DNA of 64,000 nucleotides, from the NCBI RefSeq assembly GCF_001724605.1, contig NZ_MEEX01000005.1, forward strand, positions 62,001-126,000. Reading direction: 5' to 3'. Numbering within the stretch: position 1 is the stretch's first letter; each line of letters opens with the position of its first letter. Origin of the DNA: Phenylobacterium sp. SCN 70-31 (GTDB lineage: Bacteria > Pseudomonadota > Alphaproteobacteria > Caulobacterales > Caulobacteraceae). A program made the translations under genes and the position numbers. This document shows, in pieces, positions 37,596 to 46,041 of this stretch. The notes under the pieces are model-generated. The model did no database searches. It was not told where the DNA came from and was given only the letters and a program-made list of their open reading frames with translations.

Positions 37596-38930
37596 ATGGA
37601 CAAGGCCGCACCGCCCGGTCCCGGGGCAGCGCCCGGCATCACGCTAGGAGCGCGCGACGCCATCGCCATCACCGTGGGGATCGTGGTCGGGGCCGGGATC
37701 TTCCGCACCCCGTCGCTGGTGGCCGGCGCGGCGTCCAGCGAGGCCATGGTCTATGTCGCGTGGATCGCCGGCGGCCTGATCTCCATCGTCGGCGCGCTCT
37801 GCTACGCGGAACTGGCCTCGGCCTTTCCCAGCGCTGGCGGCGACTATCATTTCCTGAAGCGGGCGTTCGGCGGGCGGCTGGCCTTTCTCTATGGCTGGGC
37901 GCGGCTGTCGGTGATCCAGACCGGCTCGGTGGCGCTGCTGGCCTTCGTGTTCGGCGACTACGCGAGCCAGATTCTGTCGCTGGGGCCCTATTCCTCGGCG
38001 CTCTACGCCGCCGGCGCCGTCATCGCGATCACGGCCGTCCAGTGGGTGGGAGTGCGTGCGGGGGCCCAGGCCCAGTTCTGGCTGACCCTGGCCGAGATCG
38101 CCGGGCTGACTGCGGTGATCGTCGCGGGTCTGCTGATCGCGCCGGCGGCGGCGCCCCAGATCGTGACGAGCGAAGGCGGCGCCTTCGGCCTGATGATGGT
38201 GTTCGTCCTGCTGACCTTCGGCGGCTGGAACGAGGCGGCCTATGTCTCGGCCGAGCTCAAGGATGCGCGCCGACGCATGGCGCCGGTGCTGATGTTCAGC
38301 CTGGGCTTCATCACGATCCTCTACCTCCTCGTCAACGCCGCCTACCTGCGGGCCCTGGGCCTGGCCGGGGTGGCGGGGTCGCAGGCCGTGGCCGCCGATG
38401 TCATGCAACTCGCGTTCGGTCCCCTGGGCGCCGGCCTGATCAGCGCCTTCGTGGCGGTCGCCGCCCTCACCTCGGCCAACGCCACCGTGTTCACCGGCGC
38501 GCGCACCGCCTGGGCCCTGGGGCGAGACCATCCGCGGCTGGCGATCTTCGGCCGCTGGGACGAGACCTCGGGCTCACCCCGCAACGGACTGATCGTCCAG
38601 GGCGCCGCCGCCCTGGCCCTGGTGGGCCTGGGCGCCTTCGCTCGGGACGGCTTCCAGCTCGCAGTGGACTACACTGCGCCGGTCTTCTGGAGCTTCTTCC
38701 TGCTCGTCGGCGTGGCCCTGTTCCGACTGCGCCGCACCGAGCCACACGCCGAGCGGCCCTTCCGCGTGCCGCTCTACCCCGTCCTGCCGGCGCTGTTCGT
38801 GCTGACCAACGCATATCTGCTGTATTCCAGCCTGGCCTACACCGGGCGCGGGGCCCTCCTGGGTCTCGCCATCCTGGCTCTGGGCGGGCTGCTCATGATC
38901 CCCCTGCACAACAAGGAGACGCCCCGTTGA
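37596..38930 (+). CDS. APC-superfamily amino-acid permease
   Basis: A 444-residue inner-membrane transporter with about twelve hydrophobic segments. The G-I-V-V-G-A-G-I-F motif in the first segment and the Y-A-E-L-A-S-A-F-P-S-A-G-G-D-Y motif after the second are typical of APC amino-acid/polyamine permeases. The start chosen is the ATG behind GCGAGGTT; a longer reading starts 63 bp upstream. Its stop overlaps the TTG start of the methyltransferase-like lipoprotein. The substrate is not defined. Confidence 0.9.
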   Translation: MDKAAPPGPGAAPGITLGARDAIAITVGIVVGAGIFRTPSLVAGAASSEAMVYVAWIAGGLISIVGALCYAELASAFPSAGGDYHFLKRAFGGRLAFLYGWARLSVIQTGSVALLAFVFGDYASQILSLGPYSSALYAAGAVIAITAVQWVGVRAGAQAQFWLTLAEIAGLTAVIVAGLLIAPAAAPQIVTSEGGAFGLMMVFVLLTFGGWNEAAYVSAELKDARRRMAPVLMFSLGFITILYLLVNAAYLRALGLAGVAGSQAVAADVMQLAFGPLGAGLISAFVAVAALTSANATVFTGARTAWALGRDHPRLAIFGRWDETSGSPRNGLIVQGAAALALVGLGAFARDGFQLAVDYTAPVFWSFFLLVGVALFRLRRTEPHAERPFRVPLYPVLPALFVLTNAYLLYSSLAYTGRGALLGLAILALGGLLMIPLHNKETPR

Positions 38931-39505
38931 AAGCGTATGCGCTCGCCGCCGCGGCCCTGACCCTCATCGCCTGCCAGGCGCCCCCCAGCATCGTCGAGGC
39001 GCAGGCCCAGCCGCAGGGTTCAGCGCCGCTGCGGACGCCGGACGTCATCTATGTGCCGACACCGCACAACACCGTCGAGGCCATGCTGGCGCTGGGTGAG
39101 GTGAAGTCGGGCGACGTGCTCTACGACCTCGGTTCGGGCGACGGGCGCATCCCGATCGCCGCAGCCAAGAAGTTCGGCGTCCGGGGCGTGGGGATCGACA
39201 TCAACCCCGAGCGCATCGCCGAGGCCAACGCGAACGCCAAGACCGAGGGCGTCGCCCAGCTCGTCCAGTTCCGCAACGAGGACCTGTTCACCGCCGACTT
39301 CAAGGACGCGACGGTCATCACCCTCTACCTGCTGCCCAGCCTGAACGTGAAGCTGATGCCGCGACTGCTGGAGCTCAAGCCCGGCACCCGGATCGTCAGC
39401 CACGCCTTCGACATGGGCGACTGGGAGCCCGAAAAGACCGTCGATGTCGAGGACGGCGGCCGCATCTATCTGTGGCGCGTGCCCGGCAAGGTTGGGCGCG
39501 ACTGA
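38927..39505 (+). CDS. Methyltransferase-fold lipoprotein (class I SAM-binding domain behind a lipobox)
   Basis: A 192-residue protein starting at TTG behind AAGGAG, overlapping the permease stop as TTGA. Residues 1-16 form a lipoprotein signal ending in L-I-A-C (Cys16). Residues 45-190 form a class I methyltransferase fold, with SAM motif I as Y-D-L-G-S-G-D-G-R (about 66-74), the acidic motif G-V-G-I-D-I-N-P-E and a F-R-N-E-D-L-F motif. SAM is not known to be available outside the cytoplasm, so either the exported domain has lost catalysis or it binds something else. Alternatively translation from a later start gives a cytoplasmic form. This combination recurs in bacterial genomes but has no established role known to me. 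Confidence 0.85.
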   Translation: MKAYALAAAALTLIACQAPPSIVEAQAQPQGSAPLRTPDVIYVPTPHNTVEAMLALGEVKSGDVLYDLGSGDGRIPIAAAKKFGVRGVGIDINPERIAEANANAKTEGVAQLVQFRNEDLFTADFKDATVITLYLLPSLNVKLMPRLLELKPGTRIVSHAFDMGDWEPEKTVDVEDGGRIYLWRVPGKVGRD

Positions 39506-39564
39506 GACACGCCGGGAATGGCCGCTCGAGCCGGTACTCGACTAACCTCTCACGCGCCGCAAGC

Positions 39565-40344
39565 CTATCCCAGACGACTGATCGCCTCGGCCACCGCCTT
39601 CGGCCGCTCCAGACCGACCATGTGGCCGGCCTCGGGGATCGAGACCAGTTCGGCGCCCGCGATCCCCTTCTTGAAGCCGTGGGCGTAGACCGGCGGAATC
39701 AGGCGGTCGGAGTCGCCCCAGACGATCACCGTCTTCGCCCGGATGCGGTACAGCCGCTGCGCCAGGCCCCGCTCGGGGATGGGGAACAGGATGCGGCCGG
39801 CCATACCGAGCTGGCGTGCGTTCGTCACCAGGTAGGTCTGGAGAAATCCCGGATCGGTCACATTGCGCCCCGCGGTGAGCATGGCCGCCCCCGCCTCGGC
39901 GTCGTGGAACAGGAGCGCCGGCATCTCGTAGGGCAGGGTCGCGAAGAGGTCCGGGATCGGATGGTCGTCGTCCCATAGTCCCGCCGGCGCGATCAGCGCG
40001 AGGCGCGAGACGTCGTTCGGCTGCACCGCCGCCATCTCGGCCGCGATCATGCCGCCCATCGAATGGCCGACGAGGATCGGGTCCTTCAGGCCCAGGGCAG
40101 CGACCACGTCCCAGGTGTGGAGCGTGAAGTCCAGCATGTCGCGGATCTCGGGCGCCTCGTCCGAGTCGCCGTAGCCGGGGACGAGGGGCGCGTGGACGCG
40201 ATGGGTCTTCGCGAGCTCGGCCAGCAGGGGGTCGTCGGCCGTGACGCCGCCCGCGCCGTGCAGGAACACGAGATCAGGTCCCGCGCCGCCCACCAGGCAG
40301 CGAACGGGGACCTGATGGGTCTGGATGGTCTTCGCTTCGAACAT
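39565..40344 (-). CDS. Alpha/beta hydrolase
   Basis: A 259-residue soluble hydrolase with the oxyanion H-G-A-G-G, nucleophile elbow G-H-S-M-G-G, an acid in V-W-G-D-S-D-R and a His in A-G-H-M-V-G-L-E. This pattern fits meta-cleavage-product hydrolases, esterases and related C-C or ester-bond hydrolases. It sits 12 bp after the luciferase-like oxidoreductase on the same strand. The pair probably acts in sequence, for example oxygenation followed by hydrolysis of the resulting ester or diketone. Confidence 0.88.
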   Translation of the reverse strand: MFEAKTIQTHQVPVRCLVGGAGPDLVFLHGAGGVTADDPLLAELAKTHRVHAPLVPGYGDSDEAPEIRDMLDFTLHTWDVVAALGLKDPILVGHSMGGMIAAEMAAVQPNDVSRLALIAPAGLWDDDHPIPDLFATLPYEMPALLFHDAEAGAAMLTAGRNVTDPGFLQTYLVTNARQLGMAGRILFPIPERGLAQRLYRIRAKTVIVWGDSDRLIPPVYAHGFKKGIAGAELVSIPEAGHMVGLERPKAVAEAISRLG

Positions 40345-40356
40345 CGGACGTCCTCC

Positions 40357-41619
40357 TCACTCGGCCGGGATCGGGGCGCGGGCCGGCTCGGCCGGCAGCG
40401 AACCGGCCTTGGCCAGCTTCGGCAGCGGCTTGCACCAGAACCGGTCGTCGTCGGCGTAGTCGGGGAACATGTTCCGCAGATGCGGCATCACCTTCTCGGC
40501 GAAGAGTCGGGTGGAATACATGCACTTGTCGGCCGGCATGTCGCCCACGTGCATCAGGCAGAAGATGTTGCCGACGTGCAGGCCCTTGATCAGGTCCTCC
40601 ATGCGCTGACGCACCGTCTCGGGCGAGCCGGCGATGACGTGGCCCTGTTCGGTGAGCTCCTCCCAGGAGAGCTGCGAATAGCCGCCCACCGGCGGCGCGT
40701 ACTGGGAGAGCGCCCCGCTCTGGATGGTCTTGATCGTCCGGTAGCCCGGCGCATCCGCGAAGCCCGGATGGACGTGCAGGCAGCGGTTGTAGAAGTAGCT
40801 GACGTGCTGCTCGTAGAGCTTCTTCGCCTCGGCGTCGGTCTCGGCCACGCAGATGGTCTGGGCGAAGCCGGCGCGATAGGGGCTCTTGTCCGGCGCGCCC
40901 CGCTCCTCCACCCGGTTCCAGTAGCCCTGCATGAGCGCCTTGGCCCGCAGGTAGCCCGAGAAGCTGAGGTAGGAGTAGCTGTAGGTGTTGTCGATGCAGA
41001 AGTCGTAGGTCTCGACCGAGCCGCCGCCCGGGATGTGGATCGGCGGATGCGGCTGCTGGATGGGCCGCGGCCAGATGTTCACATGGCGCAGCTTGTTGTA
41101 GCGGCCGTTGAAGGCGAACGGGTCGCGCTCGGTCCAGGCCTTGATGATCAGGTCGTGGGCCTCCTGGTACTTCTCGCGGGTCAGGCTCGGGATCTGGCCG
41201 TAGCAGTAGTTGGTGTCCATCGAGGTGCCGACGGGGAACCCCGCGACCAGCCGCCCGCCCGAGATGCAGTCCAGCATGGCGAACTCCTCGGCCACGCGGA
41301 CGGGCGGGTTGTAGAGGGCGATGGAGTTGCCCAGCACGACCAGCGCCGCATCGGTCGTCCGCCGGGCCAGGCCCGCGGCGATGATGTTGGGGCTGGGCAT
41401 GATGCCGTAGCCGTTCTGGTGGTGCTCGTTCACCCCGATGCCGTCGAACCCCAGAGTCCCGGCGTATTCGAGGAGATCCATGTAGGTGTTGTAGACCTCG
41501 TGGCTCCGGGCCGGGTCGAACAGGCGCTGGTCGATGTCGACCCAGACCGAACGGTTCTTCTCCCGGAAATCTTCCGGGAGATAGGGCCACGGCATCAGGT
41601 TGAACCAGGTGAACTTCAT
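40357..41619 (-). CDS. LLM-class (luciferase-like) flavin-dependent oxidoreductase
   Basis: A 420-residue TIM-barrel flavin monooxygenase of the bacterial luciferase family, which uses reduced flavin supplied by a partner reductase. The G-V-N-E-H-H motif and the S-G-G-R-L-V-A-G-F-P-V-G loop are characteristic. The ATG follows GAGGATCGG; the upstream in-frame extension is AT-rich leader. No flavin reductase is encoded nearby. Together with the alpha/beta hydrolase downstream it forms a two-gene unit, as seen in degradation of cyclic ketones, terpenoids and heterocycles. The substrate cannot be named. Confidence 0.9.
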   Translation of the reverse strand: MKFTWFNLMPWPYLPEDFREKNRSVWVDIDQRLFDPARSHEVYNTYMDLLEYAGTLGFDGIGVNEHHQNGYGIMPSPNIIAAGLARRTTDAALVVLGNSIALYNPPVRVAEEFAMLDCISGGRLVAGFPVGTSMDTNYCYGQIPSLTREKYQEAHDLIIKAWTERDPFAFNGRYNKLRHVNIWPRPIQQPHPPIHIPGGGSVETYDFCIDNTYSYSYLSFSGYLRAKALMQGYWNRVEERGAPDKSPYRAGFAQTICVAETDAEAKKLYEQHVSYFYNRCLHVHPGFADAPGYRTIKTIQSGALSQYAPPVGGYSQLSWEELTEQGHVIAGSPETVRQRMEDLIKGLHVGNIFCLMHVGDMPADKCMYSTRLFAEKVMPHLRNMFPDYADDDRFWCKPLPKLAKAGSLPAEPARAPIPAE

Positions 41620-41813
41620 GGGCCGATCCTCCGTCAGCGTCCCGTCTGTCGCGAGATCGCTGAACGACGATAACCCATCTGGCCCCCGCGCCAACCCGTC
41701 ACGGGCGCCGCCGAAAGGTTCATAGTAATTGTCGATGTTGTTTTCTGGAAAGATCGATTTGTTTTGTTCCTCTTCGCGTCCTACCTCTGAGACGCCATCC
41801 AAAGGAGGACGAC

Positions 41814-42029
41814 ATGCAGATCGCCATGAAGACCGCGAGCTGGTCGGTGGTTCACATGACCGTCGCCATCGCCGTAGCCTATGCGCTCACCCGCAACTGG
41901 CAGGCCGCCCTGGCGGTAGGCCTCATCGAACCGATATTCCAGACCGTCGCATTCGTTCTGCATGAACGCGCCTGGAACCACGCCCGGACCCGCCGCGCGC
42001 CGGTGACGGTCCGGGCGAACGCCCGTTGA
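41814..42029 (+). CDS. DUF2061 small membrane protein
   Basis: A 71-residue protein matching the DUF2061 pattern: a K-T-A-S-W-S-V-V-H-M start, two hydrophobic segments and an F-V-L-H-E-R-A-W-N-H motif near the end. It probably has two transmembrane helices. It starts behind AAAGGAGG and lies 17 bp before the dps gene. The function of the family is unknown; the pairing with Dps suggests a stress response. Confidence 0.88.
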   Translation: MQIAMKTASWSVVHMTVAIAVAYALTRNWQAALAVGLIEPIFQTVAFVLHERAWNHARTRRAPVTVRANAR

Positions 42030-42046
42030 ACCCGAAGGAGACGATC

Positions 42047-42484
42047 ATGGCCGACGCCAAACAGGAAAAGGTGGCCGCGGGCCTCTCGAAGCTGCTCGCC
42101 GACACCTACGCGGTCTATCTGAAGACCCACGGCTATCACTGGAACGTCCGCGGCCCGAACTTCTCGTCGCTGCACAGCCTGTTCATGACGCACTACACCG
42201 AGATGTGGGCGGCCATCGACGTGATCGCCGAGCGCATCCGGGCGCTGGGCGCCCTGGCGCCTCAGGGCTACGCCGCCTTCGGCAAGCTCTCCGACATCAA
42301 GGACGGCGATCCGACCAAGTCGGCCGACGCCATGCTGAAGGAGCTGCTCGCCGACCATGAGGCTCTGATCGCCTCGGCCAAGGCGGCGCGCGAGGACGCG
42401 GACGACGTGACGGCCGCCGTCATCGACGACCGCGTCGACGCCCACCAGAAGCACGCCTGGATGATCCGCGCGACGCTGGGATGA
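42047..42484 (+). CDS. dps: Dps-family ferritin-like DNA-protection protein
   Basis: A 145-residue Dps protein, which forms a 12-subunit shell oxidising and storing iron and protecting DNA in stationary phase. Ferroxidase-site residues are visible in K-T-H-G-Y-H-W-N-V-R-G and H-Y-T-E-M-W-A-A-I-D-V-I-A-E-R-I. The start is the ATG behind AAGGAG; the longer in-frame reading begins inside the DUF2061 gene. The N-terminal tail is short (K-Q-E-K), so direct DNA binding may be weak. A 12-bp hairpin follows the stop. Confidence 0.94.
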   Translation: MADAKQEKVAAGLSKLLADTYAVYLKTHGYHWNVRGPNFSSLHSLFMTHYTEMWAAIDVIAERIRALGALAPQGYAAFGKLSDIKDGDPTKSADAMLKELLADHEALIASAKAAREDADDVTAAVIDDRVDAHQKHAWMIRATLG

Positions 42485-42490
42485 GTCGCC

Positions 42491-42519
42491 GGAGGGCCGC
42501 AGGCGAACTGCGGCCCTCC
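42491..42519 (+). terminator. Hairpin after dps
   Basis: GGAGGGCCGCAG pairs perfectly with CTGCGGCCCTCC around a GCGAA loop, 7 bp after the dps stop. No T-run follows, so it may be a weak terminator or an mRNA 3'-end stabiliser. Confidence 0.6.
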
Positions 42520-42654
42520 AAGGGGAGGGCTGGCAGCAGCGCTTCCGGATGAGTGCTAATTATCTGTATTCATAGAACTTTCACGGCGACTCAGCTCTAG
42601 TGTGCCGAAGGCCGCGGCCGGAGCCCGGCCACGCGTCGGAACACGAGATCTCAC

Positions 42655-42927
42655 ATGAAGGCGTCGCCCCAATTCCGCAGGCAACTGGAAGGCTACGGCC
42701 TCACCACCGCCGAAATACTCTACCGGATGCCGGACCACCCCAGCCTGCTGCAGAGCTATGTCTGGCAGGACTACGACCTGTTCCCCGAGTTCCCCACGCT
42801 GCGGAAATTCCTGGGCTTCTGGGCGCGTACGCTGGACGGGCCGCTGTTTCGGGTGACGGTGGGCCACAACCGCCTGATCCGGCCGGCCGAACTCAAGGCG
42901 ATCGGCGCCGAGTTCCGCCTGAACTGA
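42655..42927 (+). CDS. usg: Usg family protein
   Basis: A 90-residue protein matching the alphaproteobacterial Usg family, with L-T-T-A-E-I-L-Y-R-M-P-D-H-P-S-L-L-Q and F-W-A-R-T-L-D-G-P-L motifs. The name comes from an open reading frame near tryptophan genes in Caulobacter, and its function is unknown. It is followed 45 bp later by a peptide-binding lipoprotein gene on the same strand. Confidence 0.92.
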   Translation: MKASPQFRRQLEGYGLTTAEILYRMPDHPSLLQSYVWQDYDLFPEFPTLRKFLGFWARTLDGPLFRVTVGHNRLIRPAELKAIGAEFRLN

Positions 42928-42972
42928 GCACCGCGCTCGACAAGCGCCGAATCCGCATGGAGTGATGGCGCC

Positions 42973-44631
42973 GTGAAGTTTCCCGTCGCCCTCGCGCCCC
43001 CCCAGGCCTCCGCAGCGCCGCTCCTCGCCGCGCCACTCCTCGCCGCGCTCTGCGCCGCATTGCTGCTCGCCGGCTGCGACACCGCCCCCCAGCGCGTAGA
43101 CTGTCCGACGGGCCAGATCTGCCTGGAGTACGGCAACAATTCCGAGCCCCAGACGCTCGACCCGCACAAGGCCAACCTGGTCGACGAGGCCTCCATCATC
43201 AGCGACCTGATGATGGGCCTGACCACCGACGCGCCGGACGCGTCGCCCATGCCGGGAGCGGCCACCCACTGGGAGACGACGCCCGACGGCCTGGTGTGGA
43301 CGTTCCACCTGCGCGAGGCGAAGTGGTCGGACGGCGTTCCCGTGACGGCGGACGACTTCGTCTTCGGTCTCCAGCGGGCGCTCGATCCCAAGACCGCGTC
43401 GATCTACGCCTACCTGTTGTACCTCCTGAAGAACGGCCAGGCGGTGAACGAAGGCAAGGCGCCGCTCGGCGCCCTGGGCGTGCGCGCGCTCGATCCGCGC
43501 ACCGTCGAGATCACCCTCGAACATCCCGCGCCCTACCTGCCGGAAATGCTCAAGCACCAGAGTTTCTATCCTGCGCCCAAACACGTGGTGGAGAAGTACG
43601 GCGACGACTGGGTGCGTCCGGGCCGCTACGTCTCCAACGGCCCGTACCGGCTGGTGACCTGGCGCCTGGGCGACCACATCTCGGTCGAGAAGAACCCTCA
43701 CTTCTGGGAGGCCGACAAGGTCTGCCTCGACCGGGTGAACTACTACCCGACGCCTGACGTCGTGACGGCGGAACGGCGGGTCGCCCGCGGCGAACTGGAC
43801 CTGAACACCCGTTTCCAGTCGAACCGCTATCCGAGGCTGCAACAGACCATGCCGGGTTACGCCCGCACCGGCGTGGCCCTGGCCGTGTCCTACCTGTCGT
43901 TCAACACCCGCGACGTGGCGGCCTTCAAGGACGTGCGGGTCCGCCGTGCGCTGTCGATGGCGGTTGACCGCGAGTTCATCACCGAGAAGCTGCTGCGGGC
44001 GGGCCAGGAGCCGGCCTATTCGTTCGTGCCGCCGATCACGGCGGGCCATGTGCAGACGGACGGGCCGCGCCTCAGGTGGGCGGGAATGCCCTACGCCGAG
44101 CGACAGGCCGAGGCGCGGCGCCTGCTGGCCGAGGCCGGGTTCACCGCGCAGCGGCCGCTGCGCATCACCATCACCTCCGCCAACAACACCGACACCCTTC
44201 TGCTGATGGAGGCCGTACAGGCCGACTGGCGGGCCGTGGGCGTGGAGGTGAAGCTGGAGCAGAACGAGGCGGGCGTGGCCTTCGCCGCCTATCGCAACCG
44301 CGCCTTCCAGGTCGGCTCGATGAGCTGGTTCGCCGACTTCAACGACCCCACCACCTTCCTGGGACTCTTCAAGTCCGACACGGGCGCCCAGAACTACGGC
44401 GACTACAAGAATCCCGCCTACGACGCGCTGCTCCTGGCCGCTGACAACGAACCCGATCTCGAGCGCCGCGCCCGGATCCTGGCGGAGGCGGAGCAGCTCG
44501 TCCTGGATGACGAGGCCACCATCCCGATCTTCTTCGTGGTGAACCGCAACCTCGTCAGTCCCCGTGTGACCGGCTGGGTGGACAACCCGCCCAACTATCA
44601 CCGCACGCGCTGGCTCTGCCTCGATCGTTGA
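42973..44631 (+). CDS. Peptide/oligosaccharide-type ABC substrate-binding lipoprotein (OppA family)
   Basis: A 552-residue extracellular solute-binding protein of family 5, as in OppA/MppA. It starts at GTG behind GGAG and has a long signal ending in the lipobox L-L-A-G-C. The signature P-Q-T-L-D-P-H-K and the family block with W-S-D-G-V-P-V-T-A-D-D-F-V-F are intact. No permease or ATPase gene is adjacent, so it may serve a transporter encoded elsewhere, for example in murein peptide recycling. Confidence 0.92.
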   Translation: MKFPVALAPPQASAAPLLAAPLLAALCAALLLAGCDTAPQRVDCPTGQICLEYGNNSEPQTLDPHKANLVDEASIISDLMMGLTTDAPDASPMPGAATHWETTPDGLVWTFHLREAKWSDGVPVTADDFVFGLQRALDPKTASIYAYLLYLLKNGQAVNEGKAPLGALGVRALDPRTVEITLEHPAPYLPEMLKHQSFYPAPKHVVEKYGDDWVRPGRYVSNGPYRLVTWRLGDHISVEKNPHFWEADKVCLDRVNYYPTPDVVTAERRVARGELDLNTRFQSNRYPRLQQTMPGYARTGVALAVSYLSFNTRDVAAFKDVRVRRALSMAVDREFITEKLLRAGQEPAYSFVPPITAGHVQTDGPRLRWAGMPYAERQAEARRLLAEAGFTAQRPLRITITSANNTDTLLLMEAVQADWRAVGVEVKLEQNEAGVAFAAYRNRAFQVGSMSWFADFNDPTTFLGLFKSDTGAQNYGDYKNPAYDALLLAADNEPDLERRARILAEAEQLVLDDEATIPIFFVVNRNLVSPRVTGWVDNPPNYHRTRWLCLDR

Positions 44632-44766
44632 GGCCCGCATCCGCGGCCACAGGGTTTCCGGCGCGTCCTGCGTAATCCCGAAGGACGGATTGGGATGACA
44701 GAGGTCTGCGCGCCGACCATGGTGCGCACGGTCTGAGCCCGAGGGCTGAGCACAGGGGGCGCCGAG

Positions 44767-45957
44767 GTGGTGAAGGGGTCTGCGGCCGGCGCGAGTCTGG
44801 TCGTCTTCGTCTGTTTCCTGATCGCGGCCATCGAAGGCTACGACATCCAGGCCTTCGGCGTGGCCGCGCCGAAGATGGCGCCCGAGCTTGGGCTCGATCC
44901 CTCGCAGCTCGGGTGGGGCGGCAGCGCGGCCATGATCGGCCTGGTGATCGGCGCCTTCGCCGGCGGCTGGTTGGCCGACCGCTTCGGACGCAAGCCTGTG
45001 CTCGTGGGCTCGGTCGCCCTGTTCGGCGTGTTCTCGATCGTCACCGCGACCGCCGGCTCGTACGAGACCCTGCTGTGGGCGCGGCTGGCCACGGGCCTCG
45101 GATTCGGCGGCGCCATGCCCAACCTCATCGCCGTGGCGGTCGAGATCGCCCGACCCGAGCGACGCGCCGCGACGGTGGCGGCCATGTTCTGCGGGATGCC
45201 GGTCGGCGGCGCGATCGCCGCCCTGGTGGCGCGCCTCGCGGGCGAGGAACTGGACTGGCGGATGATCTTCGTCGCGGGCGGGCTCGCGCCCCTGCTGCTG
45301 ATCCCGGTGATCCTCAGGTTCCTGCCCGAGACGCGTCCCGCCCACGACCCGGACGCCGATCGCAACCTGGCCCGCGCCCTCTTCACGGACGGCCGCGCGG
45401 CGCCCACGGTCCTGGTCTGGCTGGCGTTCATGCTGACCCTGGTGGTCCTTTATCTGGCGCTGAACTGGCTCCCGACATTGGTCATCGACAAGGGCCTGCC
45501 CGCGTCGGAAGGATTCGCCGCCGCCATGGCCTTCAACGCCGCCGGGGTCGTGGGCTCGCTGGCGATGGGTGCGATCACCGACCGGTGGGGCTGGCGCTGG
45601 CCGCTCGCAGCGTCCTACCTCGCGCTGGCGGCGGCGATGGCGGGGCTGGCCTGGGCGAACTCACCGGCCAGCATCCTTTCGCTGTCGGCCGCCGCGGGGT
45701 TCCTGGTCCTGGGCGCCCAGTTCGCGCTCTACGCCGTCGCCCCCATGCTCTATCCCGCCCATCTGCGCGCGGCCGGCGCGGGTGCGGCTGTCGGGGTCGG
45801 CCGCCTCGGATCGATCTTCGGGCCGCTCATCGCCGGCGAACTGCGCGGGGCCGGCGCCTCGCCGGGCGACGTCTTCATGTCGATGGCGCCCGTGGGACTC
45901 GGCGCAGCCCTGGTCCTGCTGCTCCTGGCCCGGGCGGCGAGGAACGGCGCCGACTGA
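44767..45957 (+). CDS. MFS transporter, aromatic acid:H+ symporter type
   Basis: A 396-residue twelve-segment major facilitator. The first segment carries the A-A-I-E-G-Y-D-I-Q motif, and the loop between segments 2 and 3 reads G-W-L-A-D-R-F-G-R-K-P, both typical of the AAHS group (PcaK, MhpT, BenK). It starts at one of two adjacent GTG codons. Uptake of an aromatic or related carboxylic acid is likely, but no aromatic catabolic genes are beside it. Confidence 0.88.
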   Translation: MVKGSAAGASLVVFVCFLIAAIEGYDIQAFGVAAPKMAPELGLDPSQLGWGGSAAMIGLVIGAFAGGWLADRFGRKPVLVGSVALFGVFSIVTATAGSYETLLWARLATGLGFGGAMPNLIAVAVEIARPERRAATVAAMFCGMPVGGAIAALVARLAGEELDWRMIFVAGGLAPLLLIPVILRFLPETRPAHDPDADRNLARALFTDGRAAPTVLVWLAFMLTLVVLYLALNWLPTLVIDKGLPASEGFAAAMAFNAAGVVGSLAMGAITDRWGWRWPLAASYLALAAAMAGLAWANSPASILSLSAAAGFLVLGAQFALYAVAPMLYPAHLRAAGAGAAVGVGRLGSIFGPLIAGELRGAGASPGDVFMSMAPVGLGAALVLLLLARAARNGAD

Positions 45958-45979
45958 TCGACCCGTCCTGCGAACAAGA

Positions 45980-45996
45980 ATGCGAATGACTCGCAT
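45980..45996. promoter_or_regulatory. Fur-box-like dyad before the iron-type TBDR
   Basis: ATGCGAATGACTCGCAT is an ATGCGA-N5-TCGCAT inverted repeat 46 bp before the TBDR3 start and resembles the GCGAATGA-type Fur boxes of proteobacteria. An AT-rich segment directly after it could be the -10 region. Iron repression by Fur is inferred. Confidence 0.55.
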
Positions 45997-46041
45997 ATAA
46001 CTGCGCGCTATAGCCGCCCCTCGAAATCCATCGGGGATCGC

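Noticed and set aside
42556-45345. 929-residue minus-strand open frame
   Set aside because: It runs across usg, the substrate-binding lipoprotein gene and part of the MFS gene, all of which are well supported on the plus strand.
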